Source of the DNA: Rhizobium sp. WYJ-E13
GTDB taxonomy: Bacteria > Pseudomonadota > Alphaproteobacteria > Rhizobiales > Rhizobiaceae
DNA: 64,000 nucleotides
NCBI RefSeq assembly: GCF_018987265.1
Contig: NZ_CP076854.1
Location: 1,736,001-1,800,000 of the forward strand
Reading direction: 5' to 3'
Shown: positions 18,053-27,234 of the stretch, piece by piece
How the letters are laid out: the number at the start of each line of letters is the position of its first letter
How positions within the stretch are numbered: the stretch's first letter is position 1
Program-made: the position numbers and the translations under genes
Notes under the pieces: generated by a model
Database searches by the model: none
The model's input: only the letters and a program-made list of their open reading frames with translations
Told to the model about the DNA's origin: nothing

Positions 18053-19018
18053 CTAGAGGTCGAGGCTGAGCCTGTTTCCCTCAAAGCGGGAGACACAGAT
18101 CATCACCTTGCGGCCGGAGGCCTTTTCTTCATCGCTCAGATAGACGTCGTGATGCAGGAGCCTGCCCTCGCAGGCCGCGACTGCCGTTTCGCATTGTCCG
18201 CAGGCGCCTCCCCGACAGAGGAAGGGAGCGTCAACGCCTGCCGCCTCGATCGCCTCCAGGATGCTCTCGTGGTGACCGACATGAACCGTCTTTTCCGACC
18301 GCAGCAGCTCTATGTCGAAGGGCTTGCCGGGCTGGGAGGATAGAAACCGGTCCGAATGCAGGTTTTGCTCCGGCCAGCCGGCCTCGAGACCGGCCCTCAG
18401 CACGCCATCAATCATGCCGGAGGGGCCGCAGACATAAAGGTGCGTGCCGAGCGGCTGGCTGTCGAGCAGGCGGGCGAGAGGAATGAAGTTGCTCTCCGCA
18501 TCGCAATAGATCTTCACCCGATGCGAACCGTAGCGGTCGACCAGTTCCCGGCAATAAGCGCCGCGGTCGTGGGAGCGCACCGCATAATGCAGCTCGAAAT
18601 TGGCACCCTCGCGCGAAAACTGTTCCATCATCGCGATGAAGGGCGTGATACCGATTCCGCCGGCGATCAGAAGGTGCTTGCGGGCACGCCAGTCCGGCTG
18701 GAAGAGGTTGACGGGATAGGAGACCTTCATCTCGTCGCCCTCGCGCACCCTCTCGTGCATGAAGGCCGAACCGCCGCGAGAATTCTCGACGTGCAACACG
18801 CTGATCTCATAGGCAGAGCAATCCTGCGGCGGCGACATCAGCGAATAGGCGTTGCGCCGCATATGGCCTTCGTCATTCATCGAGACGATCACATGCGCGC
18901 CGCCCGAAAAATAGGGCATCGGCCGGCCATCCAGGCGTTCGAAGCGGAAGCGCTTGATGCGCTCGGCCACCTGCGTCACCTCCGTCACGCGGACGGGAAT
19001 TTCTGTACCACCGCTCAC
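18053..19018 (-). CDS. dmmB: Dimethylamine monooxygenase reductase subunit (FMN/NAD, 2Fe-2S)
   Basis: A 321-aa phthalate-dioxygenase-reductase/VanB-type protein. The flavin-binding domain has RNAYSLMSPP and the NAD domain has AGGIGITPFIAMM and CGPSGM. The C-terminal plant-type ferredoxin domain binds 2Fe-2S through CRGGACGQC plus a later Cys (MICVSR). It passes electrons from NAD(P)H to the heme subunit. It overlaps dmmA by an ATGA (19015-19018) and precedes dmmC by 28 nt, consistent with a stoichiometric complex. Confidence 0.88.
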   Translation of the reverse strand: MSGGTEIPVRVTEVTQVAERIKRFRFERLDGRPMPYFSGGAHVIVSMNDEGHMRRNAYSLMSPPQDCSAYEISVLHVENSRGGSAFMHERVREGDEMKVSYPVNLFQPDWRARKHLLIAGGIGITPFIAMMEQFSREGANFELHYAVRSHDRGAYCRELVDRYGSHRVKIYCDAESNFIPLARLLDSQPLGTHLYVCGPSGMIDGVLRAGLEAGWPEQNLHSDRFLSSQPGKPFDIELLRSEKTVHVGHHESILEAIEAAGVDAPFLCRGGACGQCETAVAACEGRLLHHDVYLSDEEKASGRKVMICVSRFEGNRLSLDL

Positions 19019-19620
19019 AGGAACAATTCCTCCGGATCTGGGGCGCTGCCGGGCTCCTCGGCGTCGATATTGACGCCCTGGAAGGCACCGAGCCGGCGGG
19101 AATAATGGTCACGCACGAGGAGCGGCAGGCCACAATGGCTGCAGGTGAAGGGACTGTGCGTGACGTTGTCGGTAATGCCCTTGCAATGGACGCATTGCAC
19201 CCGCCGCGCGAGCGACCCTCGATGCTCCGTAATGATCGAGGCGTGGTCCATGCCGTGGTCGAGGGCGACCATCATCGCCTGGCCAATGAAACCTTCGGTG
19301 CCTGCAAGATAGAGCCGCGTACCCATGCGGGCGGTCGTCAGCGATCCCTTCAGTCGGAAGAGCAGCGTGGGGATCGTCGGGGCGACAAAGAACATGTCGG
19401 CGTCGAGGCGGCGAAGTGCCTCGTCATGGCCCTTTCCCTGCGAAGCGCGGGCGACATAGAGGATCTCGCTGCGGGAAAGGATGCCTGTATCGAGCCCCGC
19501 CGTCTGGTCGAGAAGGGCATTCGCACCCTCCCCCTCCAGCACGAAAATGTGATGCCGGGCCTGCGGCTGGATCGTCAGACCCTTGTAGACCGGCCGGCTC
19601 TTGATGCCTTCGACAAGCAT
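19015..19620 (-). CDS. dmmA: Dimethylamine monooxygenase small subunit
   Basis: A 201-aa protein of the DmmA family. The first 130 residues form an alpha/beta domain (HIFVLEGEGANALLDQ, GTRLYLAGTEGFIGQAMMVALDHGMD given in parts). The C-terminus carries a rubredoxin-like zinc ribbon of four cysteines, CVHCKGI...FTCSHCGLPL, followed by the conserved DHYSRRLGAFQGV. It is a structural or electron-transfer partner of the heme and reductase subunits. The ATG at 19620 is 12 nt downstream of the dmmD stop and its stop overlaps dmmB. Subunit lettering follows the dmmDABC gene order. Confidence 0.83.
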   Translation of the reverse strand: MLVEGIKSRPVYKGLTIQPQARHHIFVLEGEGANALLDQTAGLDTGILSRSEILYVARASQGKGHDEALRRLDADMFFVAPTIPTLLFRLKGSLTTARMGTRLYLAGTEGFIGQAMMVALDHGMDHASIITEHRGSLARRVQCVHCKGITDNVTHSPFTCSHCGLPLLVRDHYSRRLGAFQGVNIDAEEPGSAPDPEELFL

Positions 19621-19632
19621 GCCTGCGCCTCC

Positions 19633-20766
19633 TTAACCGACTGCCGTCCTCTTCTTCTTTTCCGGATCGTCGAAGGGCAGCGTATGAGCGATCGCGCTGG
19701 TCTTCAGGGTCTTGCCGCGCACCTCGAGCTTCGTGCCCTGGATGGCCTTGTCGACGTCGAGGCGGGCGATCGCCATCGACTTCTTCGTCAGCGCGGAATA
19801 GCTCGGGCAGGTGATGACGCCGACCTTCTTTCCGTCGGCATAGACTTCGTCGCCGAGATCGGCCGGACCGTCGGCATCGATCAGCATGCCGAAGATCTTG
19901 AAGCGTTCCTTGCCCTTTAGCCGCGCATGTTCCTCGGCGCCGCGGAAGCCGGTCTTGCCGGGGCTGACTGTGAAATCGAGGCCGAGTTCCCACAGGCTGT
20001 CGCCAGGCGGCTGGTCGGCAAAGGGATACATTTGCGAGTTGTCGTAGGGATAGAAGAGCAGGTAGCTCTCGACGCGCAACATGTCGAGCACAGAGAAGCA
20101 GCAGGGGATGATGCCCATATCGGCGCCTTCGTCGACGATGCGGTCCCAGACCATGACGGCGTCCTGGCCGCGTACGAAGATCTCGTAGCCGCGCTCGCCG
20201 GTATAGCCGGTGCGCGAGATCATGACGGGCGCGCCGAACAGCGTCGTCTGCATGTGATGGAAATATTTGAGGTCGCGGATGCCGGGCACATATTTGGCGA
20301 GGTAGTCGACCGCGAGCGGCCCCTGCAGCGACAGATCATGCAGGTCGTCATCGAAGAGCACGGCGCAGTTGCGGCCGGCCGCCTGTTTGACGATCTCCTC
20401 GTGGCCGGAGCCGGAGCCGTGCACCAGCATCCAGGAATTCGGGCCGGTGCGGTAGACGATGCAATCATCGGTGAAGTGGCCGCGGTCATTCAGCATGGTC
20501 GCGTAGACCGAGCGACCGGGATAGATCTTCGTCATGTCGCGGGTGGTGATATAGTCGAGCACGGCGATCGCATGCGGGCCGACCAGATGCACCTTCTTCA
20601 GGCCCGAGACATCCATGATGCCGGCCTTGGTGCGGACCGCGATATGTTCCTCCGACATGTCCTTGTCGTAGGTCCAAGCGGTTCCCATGCCGCTCCAGTC
20701 CTCGAGCTTCGATCCCAGAGCGCGATGCCGATCCGCCAAGGCGGAGAAACGCCAAGATAATGCCAT
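19633..20766 (-). CDS. dmmD: Dimethylamine monooxygenase THF-binding subunit (GcvT-like)
   Basis: A 377-aa glycine-cleavage T-protein homologue with the standard three-domain wording: AGIMDVSGLKKVHLVGPHA, SLQGPLAVDYLAKYVPG, SRTGYTGERGYEIFV and TGFRGAEEHARLKG. It should capture the formaldehyde made by N-demethylation as methylene-THF. The ATG at 20766 is preceded by GAGGGAACGGAA. It is the first gene of the dmmDABC-tmm operon. The upstream region carries an AT-rich motif also found before mgsA. Confidence 0.86.
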   Translation of the reverse strand: MALSWRFSALADRHRALGSKLEDWSGMGTAWTYDKDMSEEHIAVRTKAGIMDVSGLKKVHLVGPHAIAVLDYITTRDMTKIYPGRSVYATMLNDRGHFTDDCIVYRTGPNSWMLVHGSGSGHEEIVKQAAGRNCAVLFDDDLHDLSLQGPLAVDYLAKYVPGIRDLKYFHHMQTTLFGAPVMISRTGYTGERGYEIFVRGQDAVMVWDRIVDEGADMGIIPCCFSVLDMLRVESYLLFYPYDNSQMYPFADQPPGDSLWELGLDFTVSPGKTGFRGAEEHARLKGKERFKIFGMLIDADGPADLGDEVYADGKKVGVITCPSYSALTKKSMAIARLDVDKAIQGTKLEVRGKTLKTSAIAHTLPFDDPEKKKRTAVG

Positions 20767-20791
20767 TTCCGTTCCCTCTTATTTCCTCTAC

Positions 20792-20805
20792 GGAATATTT
20801 ATTTC
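20792..20805 (-). promoter_or_regulatory. Motif GGAATATTTATTTC upstream of dmmDABC
   Basis: Plus-strand GGAATATTTATTTC, 26 nt before the dmmD start. It matches 13 of 14 bases with GGAATATTTTTTTC upstream of mgsA (27209-27222), in the same orientation relative to its operon. It could be a site for a shared regulator of the methylated-amine genes. Confidence 0.45.
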
Positions 20806-20880
20806 CTGACTATATTCGTCTTTCACGCTGTGGCAAGCCGATCCCGATGATTTTTGTCGGCGGTCCCAACGGCATTTTCA

Positions 20881-21780
20881 CTAGAATACCGGCGGCGTCA
20901 GTGCTGCCGAACGATGGGCGGCAATCACCGTATTGGCCATCAGCATGGCGATCGTCATCGGGCCGACGCCGCCCGGCACCGGGGTGATGACGGCAGCAAC
21001 CGGGGCGACCTCGGCAAAGGCGACATCGCCGACGAGGCGGGTCTTGCCCTCGCCGCGTTCGGGGGCCGCGATGCGATTGATGCCGACGTCGATGACGGTC
21101 GCGCCGGGCTTGACCCAGCCGGCCTTGACCATTTCCGGCCGGCCGACGGCCGCCACCAGAATATCGGCATTGCGGCAGATCTCGGCCAGGTCCTTCGTGC
21201 GCGAATGAGCGATGGTGACCGTCGCATTGGCGTTGAGCAGAAGCTGCGCCATCGGCTTGCCGAACAGGTTGGAGCGACCGATGACGACAGCGTTGAGGCC
21301 CGACAGGTCCTCGCCATGGGTGCGGCGCACGAACACCATGGCGCCGGCCGGCGTGCAGGAGACGAGGCCGGTCTTCAGGTCGCCGGTCGCAAGCTTGCCG
21401 GCATTGACGACGCTCAGGCCGTCGACATCCTTTTGCGGCAGGATCGACTGGATGATCGGCTCGCTGTCGAGATGTTTGGGCAACGGCAGCTGCACGAGAA
21501 TGCCGTGGATCGAGGGATCGGCATTGAGCGAAGCGACAAGGGTTGCAAGCTCGCCCTGGCTCGTTTCGACGGGCAGCGTGTGCTGGACGGACTTGAAGCC
21601 GCATTCCTTGGCCATGCGGCTCTTGGAGCTGACATAGGTGTGGCTCGCCAGATCATCACCGACGATGATGACGGCAAGCCCCGTCTGGATGCCCTTGGCG
21701 GCTTCCAGCGCAGCATTTGCCGATTTCACGGTTTCGATTACGGAAGCGGCAACCTGCTTGCCGTCGATGACCTCGACCAT
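20881..21780 (-). CDS. folD: Bifunctional methylene-THF dehydrogenase / methenyl-THF cyclohydrolase
   Basis: A 299-aa FolD that converts 5,10-methylene-THF to 10-formyl-THF with NADP. Visible motifs are [17 protein letters not shown] (substrate region with the catalytic Lys), [10 protein letters not shown], the NADP-binding [16 protein letters not shown] and PGGVGPMT at the C-terminus. It lies 3 nt after purU and reads in the same direction as gmaS and mgsABC. In this setting it oxidises the one-carbon units that Tdm, Dmm and Mgd load onto THF, rather than serving only biosynthesis. Confidence 0.93.
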   Translation of the reverse strand: MVEVIDGKQVAASVIETVKSANAALEAAKGIQTGLAVIIVGDDLASHTYVSSKSRMAKECGFKSVQHTLPVETSQGELATLVASLNADPSIHGILVQLPLPKHLDSEPIIQSILPQKDVDGLSVVNAGKLATGDLKTGLVSCTPAGAMVFVRRTHGEDLSGLNAVVIGRSNLFGKPMAQLLLNANATVTIAHSRTKDLAEICRNADILVAAVGRPEMVKAGWVKPGATVIDVGINRIAAPERGEGKTRLVGDVAFAEVAPVAAVITPVPGGVGPMTIAMLMANTVIAAHRSAALTPPVF

Positions 21781-21783
21781 GGC

Positions 21784-22668
21784 TCAGCCCATGCGCTCGG
21801 AAGCGTAGCTGCCCGGACTTGCCGGGAAAACGACGGTGCGATTGCCGTTGATGAAGGTACGGTGATGGATATGGGCGTGGATCGCGCGCGCCAGCACCTG
21901 GCTTTCGACATCGCGGCCGATCGAAACGTAGTCGTCCGGGCTCTGTGCATGGGTGATGCGGGCGGTGTCCTGCTCGATGATCGGGCCTTCGTCAAGATCG
22001 GCTGTCACATAATGCGCCGTCGCACCGATCAGCTTCACGCCACGCTGATAGGCCTGCTTGTAGGGGTTGGCACCCTTGAAGCTTGGCAGGAAGGAATGGT
22101 GGATGTTGATGATGCGGCCCGACATTTTCTGGCACATCTCGTCTGACAGGATCTGCATGTAGCGGGCGAGCACGATCAGTTCCGTGCCGGTCTGCTCGGC
22201 CACTTCCATGATATGGGCTTCCGCCTGCACCTTGTTGGCCTTGGTGACGGGAATATGGTGGAAGGGAATGTCGTGGTTGACGACGACCTTCTGGTATTCG
22301 AAATGGTTGGAGACGACGCCGACGATGTCGATCGGCAGCGCGCCGATCTTCCAGCGATAGAGCAGGTCGTTGAGACAATGGCCAAAGCGCGACACCATGA
22401 GCAGCACCTTCATGCGCTTCTCGCTGTCGTGAAAATCGTAAGTCATGCCGAAACGCGTCGCGATGCTGGTGAAGCCGGCGCGGATATCGGCCTCGGAGAT
22501 GCCCTCTTCGGACATGAAGGAGACGCGCATGAAGAACTGGCCGGCGTCCAGATCGTCGAATTGCGAGCTGTCGACGATGTTGCAGCCCTGTTCGGCGAGA
22601 TAACCCGAGATCGCCGCAACGATGCCGCGCGTCGACTTGCAGGATACCGTCAGTACGTAGCTCTTCAT
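21784..22668 (-). CDS. purU: Formyltetrahydrofolate deformylase
   Basis: 294 aa: an N-terminal ACT domain (YVLTVSCKSTRGIVAAISGYLAEQG) followed by a formyltransferase-fold hydrolase domain with VSRFGHCLNDLLYRW, the catalytic HHSFLPSFKGANPY and ATAHYVTADLDEGPIIEQD. It releases formate and THF from 10-formyl-THF. The start at 22668 follows GGAAGAGAT; the open frame to 22743 lacks a similar site. Together with folD 3 nt downstream it closes the C1 branch from methylated amines to formate. The locus shows no formate dehydrogenase. Confidence 0.92.
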   Translation of the reverse strand: MKSYVLTVSCKSTRGIVAAISGYLAEQGCNIVDSSQFDDLDAGQFFMRVSFMSEEGISEADIRAGFTSIATRFGMTYDFHDSEKRMKVLLMVSRFGHCLNDLLYRWKIGALPIDIVGVVSNHFEYQKVVVNHDIPFHHIPVTKANKVQAEAHIMEVAEQTGTELIVLARYMQILSDEMCQKMSGRIINIHHSFLPSFKGANPYKQAYQRGVKLIGATAHYVTADLDEGPIIEQDTARITHAQSPDDYVSIGRDVESQVLARAIHAHIHHRTFINGNRTVVFPASPGSYASERMG

Positions 22669-22770
22669 GCCATCTCTTCCTTCGTCTTTTGAAGCATAGG
22701 CCACCAGCCGGGCCGGTGCGCTAATGCTCCGACCCGTCGGCACGTGATGTCAAAACCTCAACCGGTCGGC

Positions 22771-24078
22771 TCAGATATCGAGCGTACTGTCGCGTTCCCA
22801 CTGGGTGAAATGCGAGCAGTAGGCATTCCACTCCTGGTGCTTGAGCTTGAGATAGGCGGCGGAGAACTCGGTTCCGATCGCAGCCTTCAGACCCTCGTCG
22901 GCGTCATAGGCACGCAGCGCATCGAGCAGGTTCAGCGGCAGACGCGGCGCATTCTTCACGAGATGGCCCTCCGCATACATGTCGATGTCGTGGTGCGGGC
23001 CAGGATCGGCCCTGTCCTCAAGGCCGTCGAGGCCGGCGGCGATGATGATCGCCTGCAGCAGGTAGGGGTTGACCGCACCATCAGGCAGGCGCAGCTCGAA
23101 GCGGCCGGGGCCTGGCACGCGCACCATGTGGGTGCGGTTGTTGCCGGTCCAGGTTACCGTGTTCGGCGACCATGTGGCGCCCGAGGTCGTGCGCGGCGCA
23201 TTGATGCGCTTGTAGGAGTTGACGGTCGGGTTGGTGATCGCGGCAAGTGCCGAGGCGTGCTTCATGATGCCGCCGAGGAAGTGCCTGCCTTCCGCCGACA
23301 GGCCGAATTCGGCTGTCCTGTCGGCGAAGACGTTGACCTTGCCATCATTGTCCCAGACCGAGATATGGCAATGGCAGCCATTGCCGGTCAGGCCCTTGAA
23401 GGGCTTTGGCATGAAGGTAGCGCGAAGCCCATGCTTCTCGGCGATCGACTTGACCATGAACTTGAAGAAGGAATGCTTGTCGGCCGTCTTCAATGCGTCG
23501 TCGAATTCCCAGTTCATCTCGAACTGGCCGTTGGCATCTTCATGGTCGTTCTGGTAGGCGCCCCAGCCGAGCTCCAGCATATAGTCGCAGATCTCGGCAA
23601 TGACGTCGTAGCGGCGCATGACGGCCTGCTGGTCGTAGCACGGCTTTTCAGCCGTGTCGCGGCCATCGGAAATCTGTTCGCCGTCGGCGGTGATCAGGAA
23701 GAATTCGGCCTCGACGCCGGTCTTGACCCGCTTGCCCGCCGCTTCGGCTTTACCGACAAGCTTCTTCAGCACATTGCGCGGCGCCTGCGCCACGAGCGTA
23801 CCATCCATCATGCAATCGGCAGCTACCCAGGCGACGTCCTTCTTCCAGGGAAGCTGGATGACGGAGGCGGCATCGGGAACGGCAAAGAGGTCGGGATGGG
23901 CGGGCGTCATGTCGAGCCAGGTGGCAAACCCGGCAAAACCCGCGCCCTCTTCCTGCATTCCGCCAATCGCCTGCGCCGGCACCAGCTTAGCGCGCTGGCC
24001 GGAGAAGAGGTCGGTATAGCTGATCATGAAATATTTGATGCCTTTGTCTTTCGCAAAAGCAGCAAGGTCCAGTGTCAT
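22771..24078 (-). CDS. gmaS: Gamma-glutamylmethylamide synthetase
   Basis: A 435-aa glutamine-synthetase-fold enzyme. It has the beta-grasp N-domain (KYFMISYTDLFSGQRAKLV) and catalytic GS motifs such as GVEAEFFLI, GNGCHCHISVWD and the RVPGPGRFELRLPDG region. Its length and lack of a C-terminal adenylylation-site context fit GmaS, which condenses methylamine with glutamate using ATP. The ATG at 24078 is preceded by AAAGGGGAACG. Lying between mgsC and purU in a run of N-methylglutamate genes makes GmaS far more likely than a general glutamine synthetase or a gamma-glutamylpolyamine synthetase. Confidence 0.88.
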   Translation of the reverse strand: MTLDLAAFAKDKGIKYFMISYTDLFSGQRAKLVPAQAIGGMQEEGAGFAGFATWLDMTPAHPDLFAVPDAASVIQLPWKKDVAWVAADCMMDGTLVAQAPRNVLKKLVGKAEAAGKRVKTGVEAEFFLITADGEQISDGRDTAEKPCYDQQAVMRRYDVIAEICDYMLELGWGAYQNDHEDANGQFEMNWEFDDALKTADKHSFFKFMVKSIAEKHGLRATFMPKPFKGLTGNGCHCHISVWDNDGKVNVFADRTAEFGLSAEGRHFLGGIMKHASALAAITNPTVNSYKRINAPRTTSGATWSPNTVTWTGNNRTHMVRVPGPGRFELRLPDGAVNPYLLQAIIIAAGLDGLEDRADPGPHHDIDMYAEGHLVKNAPRLPLNLLDALRAYDADEGLKAAIGTEFSAAYLKLKHQEWNAYCSHFTQWERDSTLDI

Positions 24079-24159
24079 TCTCGTTCCCCTTTGGATTTCT
24101 CAGAGACACTTTGGTTATGGATGCGAAGCGGCCGGACTTTTTTGCCCGGCCGGTAGAAA

Positions 24160-25488
24160 TCAGTAACCTCCCTTGCCCGGTATCCAGCTCGTTCCCGCGA
24201 GCGGTACCTGCGCCATCGCAGAAGCCTCGATCGTCAATGCGCAGAGGTCTTCCGGTTCCAGATTGTGGACATGATTCTTGCCGCAGGCGCGCGCGATCGT
24301 CTGCGCCTCCAGCGCCATGACCTTGAGGTAATTGGCGAGGCGGCGACCGGCGGTAATCGGATCGACGCGCTTCATCAGTTCCGGATCCTGCGTTGTGATG
24401 CCGGCCGGATCCTTGCCTTCGTGCCAGTCGTCATAGGCGGCCGCCGTCGTATGCAGCGCCTCATATTCGGCCGCCCAGCGCGGATCATTCTCACCAATGG
24501 CGATGAGGGCGGCCGTGCCGATGGAGACGGCATCGGCACCGAGCGCGAGCGCCTTCGCCACGTCAGCGCCATTCCTGATGCCGCCCGAAACGATGAGTTG
24601 CACCTTGCGGTGCATGTCGAGGTCCTGCAGCGCCTGCACAGCCGGGCGGATGCAGGCGAGCGTCGGCATGCCAACATGCTCGATGAAGACCTCCTGCGTT
24701 GCCGCAGTGCCGCCCTGCATGCCATCGAGCACAACGACATCGGCACCTGCCTTCACGGCAAGGGCCGTGTCGTAATAGGGGCGCGCACCGCCGACCTTCA
24801 CATAGATCGGTTTTTCCCAGTTGGTGATCTCGCGCAGTTCGAGGATCTTGATCTCGAGGTCGTCGGGACCGGTCCAGTCGGGATGACGGCTTGCCGAACG
24901 CTGGTCGATACCCTTCGGCAGGGTGCGCATCTCGGCGACGCGGTCGGAGATCTTCTGACCGAGCAGCATGCCACCGCCACCGGGCTTGGCACCCTGGCCA
25001 ACCACGATCTCGATCGCGTCGCAGCGGCGCAGATCCCGCGGGTTCATGCCGTAGCGCGACGGCAGGTACTGATAGACGAGCGTCTGAGAATGCCCGCGCT
25101 CTTCCTCCGTCATGCCGCCATCGCCTGTTGTCGTCGAGGTACCGGCAATCGTGGCACCACGGCCGAGCGCTTCCTTGGCAGGCCCGGAAAGCGAGCCGAA
25201 GCTCATGCCGGCAATCGTGATCGGGATCTTGAGTTCGATCGGCTTCTTGGCATAACGCGAGCCGAGCACGACGTTTGTGCCACATTTCTCGCGGTAGCCT
25301 TCGAGCGGATAACGCGAGATCGAGGCGCCGAGGAACAGGAGGTCGTCGAAATGCGGCAGCTTGCGCTTGGCGCCGCCGCCGCGGATATCATAGATGCCGG
25401 TTGCTGCGGCGCGGCGGATTTCCGACATCGTGTATTCGTCGAAGGTTGCCGAAAGGCGAGGCTTTGTGGGCGGGTTGTGATAGCTCAT
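24160..25488 (-). CDS. mgsC: N-methylglutamate synthase subunit C (GltB-like FMN domain)
   Basis: A 442-aa stand-alone version of the FMN/Fe-S synthase domain of glutamate synthase. It has GMSFGSLSGPAKEALGRGA, TGDGGM, GQGAKPGGGGMLLGQK, DGMQGGTAATQ and a GGIRNGADVAKALALGADAVSIGTAALIA FMN-phosphate region (given in parts, about 310-340). It transfers nitrogen and methyl between methylamine-derived intermediates to make N-methylglutamate together with MgsA and MgsB. The start at 25488 follows GAGG; the MSLSRFS extension is weaker and overlaps mgsB. It is 17 nt after mgsB. Confidence 0.89.
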   Translation of the reverse strand: MSYHNPPTKPRLSATFDEYTMSEIRRAAATGIYDIRGGGAKRKLPHFDDLLFLGASISRYPLEGYREKCGTNVVLGSRYAKKPIELKIPITIAGMSFGSLSGPAKEALGRGATIAGTSTTTGDGGMTEEERGHSQTLVYQYLPSRYGMNPRDLRRCDAIEIVVGQGAKPGGGGMLLGQKISDRVAEMRTLPKGIDQRSASRHPDWTGPDDLEIKILELREITNWEKPIYVKVGGARPYYDTALAVKAGADVVVLDGMQGGTAATQEVFIEHVGMPTLACIRPAVQALQDLDMHRKVQLIVSGGIRNGADVAKALALGADAVSIGTAALIAIGENDPRWAAEYEALHTTAAAYDDWHEGKDPAGITTQDPELMKRVDPITAGRRLANYLKVMALEAQTIARACGKNHVHNLEPEDLCALTIEASAMAQVPLAGTSWIPGKGGY

Positions 25489-25505
25489 GGAAAACCTCGA
25501 TAAAC

Positions 25506-26192
25506 TCAATAGGCGTCGGCATTGTCGACGTTGAAATTGTAGAGCTTGCGGGAGGAACCGTAGCGGCTGAACTCCTCCGGCCGCACATCGGTGATTCCGG
25601 CCTCTTTGAGCAGAGCCGAGAGAAGCTCGATATGTTCTGCCCGCATTTCCTTCTCGATACAGTCGGCACCAAGGCTCTCGACCTTGCCGCGCACGAAGAT
25701 GCGGGCCTCGTAAAGGGAGTCTCCGAGCGCATCGCCGGCGTCGCCGAGCACGACGAGGTTGCCGGCCTGCGCCATGAAAGCGGACATGTGGCCGATATTG
25801 CCACGCACGACGATGTCGATGCCCTTCATCGAGATGCCGCAGCGTGAAGAGGCATTGCCCTCGATGACGAGCAGGCCGCCGCAGCCAGTGGCTCCCGCAT
25901 ATTGGCTGGCGTCACCCTTGATGGTGATGCGGCCGGACATCATGTTTTCGGCAACACCGGGACCCGCCGAGCCGTGCACGGTGATGACGGCCTCCTCGTT
26001 CATGCCACCGCAGTAATAGCCGACGCTGCCGTGGATATCGATGCTGACGGGAGCATGCACGCCGGCGGCGACAGCATGGTGGCCGCGCGGATTGATGACA
26101 TCGAACTGCAGGTCGTTGTCGCCTGACGCCACGTCATGCAGGGCTTGGTTGAGGTCACGAAGCGGGGTCACCGCAAGATCGAATGTGGGCAT
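25506..26192 (-). CDS. mgsB: N-methylglutamate synthase subunit B (GXGXG domain)
   Basis: A 228-aa protein consisting of the right-handed beta-helix GXGXG domain found at the C-terminus of glutamate synthase. Repeating turns include GSVGYYCGGMNEEAVITVHGSAG, ISGRITIKGDASQYAGATGCGG-type strands and VRGNIGHMSAFMAQAGNLVVLGDAGDALGDSLY (spans shortened). It is a structural subunit of the MgsABC complex. The ATG at 26192 follows CAGGACG and excludes an upstream low-complexity extension. It sits between mgsA and mgsC in the same orientation. Confidence 0.87.
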   Translation of the reverse strand: MPTFDLAVTPLRDLNQALHDVASGDNDLQFDVINPRGHHAVAAGVHAPVSIDIHGSVGYYCGGMNEEAVITVHGSAGPGVAENMMSGRITIKGDASQYAGATGCGGLLVIEGNASSRCGISMKGIDIVVRGNIGHMSAFMAQAGNLVVLGDAGDALGDSLYEARIFVRGKVESLGADCIEKEMRAEHIELLSALLKEAGITDVRPEEFSRYGSSRKLYNFNVDNADAY

Positions 26193-26247
26193 GAAATCGT
26201 CCTGAAATGAGATCGAGCCGATGGGATGAAGGCAGAAGAAGCAGCCC

Positions 26248-27144
26248 TCAGCGTTCCCAGAAGTAGACGGTCGCGGGCTCCGGCTCCCAGATGCGTGCGG
26301 CCTCGATACCGGGCAGACTGACGAGCGCGCGGTATTCCGAGCCGAAGGCGACGTAACGGTCGGTCTCTGCCATGACGGCAGGCTTGCAGGCGATGGCATC
26401 GCGCACGACGCCGAAGCCGGACTTGGTGCCGACGACGAAGGTGAAGAAGCCGTCGAGATCGTCGACGGCGCCCTCGAGCGCCTCGCCGAGATTCTTGCCC
26501 TTGGCCATTTCGGCGGTCAGGTAGGCGGCGGCGACTTCCGTGTCGTTCTCGGTCTCGAACATCATGCCTTCGCGCTTGAGTTCGCGGCGCAGGTTGTTGT
26601 GGTTGGAAAGCGAGCCGTTATGGACGAGGCACTGGTCGGAGCCGGTGGAAAAGGGATGGGCACCGAGCGTGGTGACTGCCGATTCCGTCGCCATACGGGT
26701 GTGGCCGATACCATGTGTTCCGGCCATGGCATTGACGGCGAAACGGGAAACGACGTCCTTCGGCAGGCCGGTTTCCTTGTAGATCTCGATCGCGTCGCCG
26801 CTGCTCATGATGCGGATGTCGGGGCGCAGATCAGCGATGGCAGCGCGACCCTCTTCGAGCATGTCCTTCGGCAGGGTGACGACGGCATGGGTGCTCTTGA
26901 TATCGATTGAGACCCCTGCACCGAGTTCCTTCATGAGCTCGGCTTCAAGACCGGAGAAATCCTTCTTCGGTCTGGCGGACTGGATGGTGATCTTGGCGCT
27001 ATTGCCGCTGCTTGCGCCATAGATCGCAATGCCGGCGCTATCAGGTCCGCGGTCCGTCATCGTCACCAGCATCGATGACAGCATCGCACCGAGCTCCGGC
27101 TCCAGGCTTTTATCCTTCAGGAAGAGACCCACAATTCCGCACAT
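26248..27144 (-). CDS. mgsA: N-methylglutamate synthase subunit A (class II glutamine amidotransferase)
   Basis: A 298-aa glutaminase domain of the Ntn-hydrolase (class II) type. The protein begins MCGIVGLF, so removal of Met exposes the catalytic Cys. GHTRMATESAVT, HNGSLSNHNNLRR and the ENDTEV motif follow in the usual order. In the Mgs complex it handles gamma-glutamyl substrates for N-methylglutamate formation. The start at 27144 is fixed by the need for Cys2 and by GGAGGGT upstream. It is the first gene of the mgsABC-gmaS-purU-folD run, with an AT-rich motif 65 nt upstream. Confidence 0.89.
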   Translation of the reverse strand: MCGIVGLFLKDKSLEPELGAMLSSMLVTMTDRGPDSAGIAIYGASSGNSAKITIQSARPKKDFSGLEAELMKELGAGVSIDIKSTHAVVTLPKDMLEEGRAAIADLRPDIRIMSSGDAIEIYKETGLPKDVVSRFAVNAMAGTHGIGHTRMATESAVTTLGAHPFSTGSDQCLVHNGSLSNHNNLRRELKREGMMFETENDTEVAAAYLTAEMAKGKNLGEALEGAVDDLDGFFTFVVGTKSGFGVVRDAIACKPAVMAETDRYVAFGSEYRALVSLPGIEAARIWEPEPATVYFWER

Positions 27145-27208
27145 GACAGACCCTCCATTTCGCGTCTGCAAACTGACTATCAGGTCTGCTTTGGCTTTTC
27201 AACCTGCA

Positions 27209-27222
27209 GGAATATTTTTTTC
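27209..27222 (-). promoter_or_regulatory. Motif GGAATATTTTTTTC upstream of mgsABC
   Basis: Plus-strand GGAATATTTTTTTC in the short gap between the XRE-cupin gene and mgsA. It matches 13 of 14 bases with the element before dmmD and lies about 65 nt before the mgsA start. Its place next to a regulator gene makes that regulator the first candidate. Confidence 0.45.
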
Positions 27223-27234
27223 TTTTAAGGCAAG

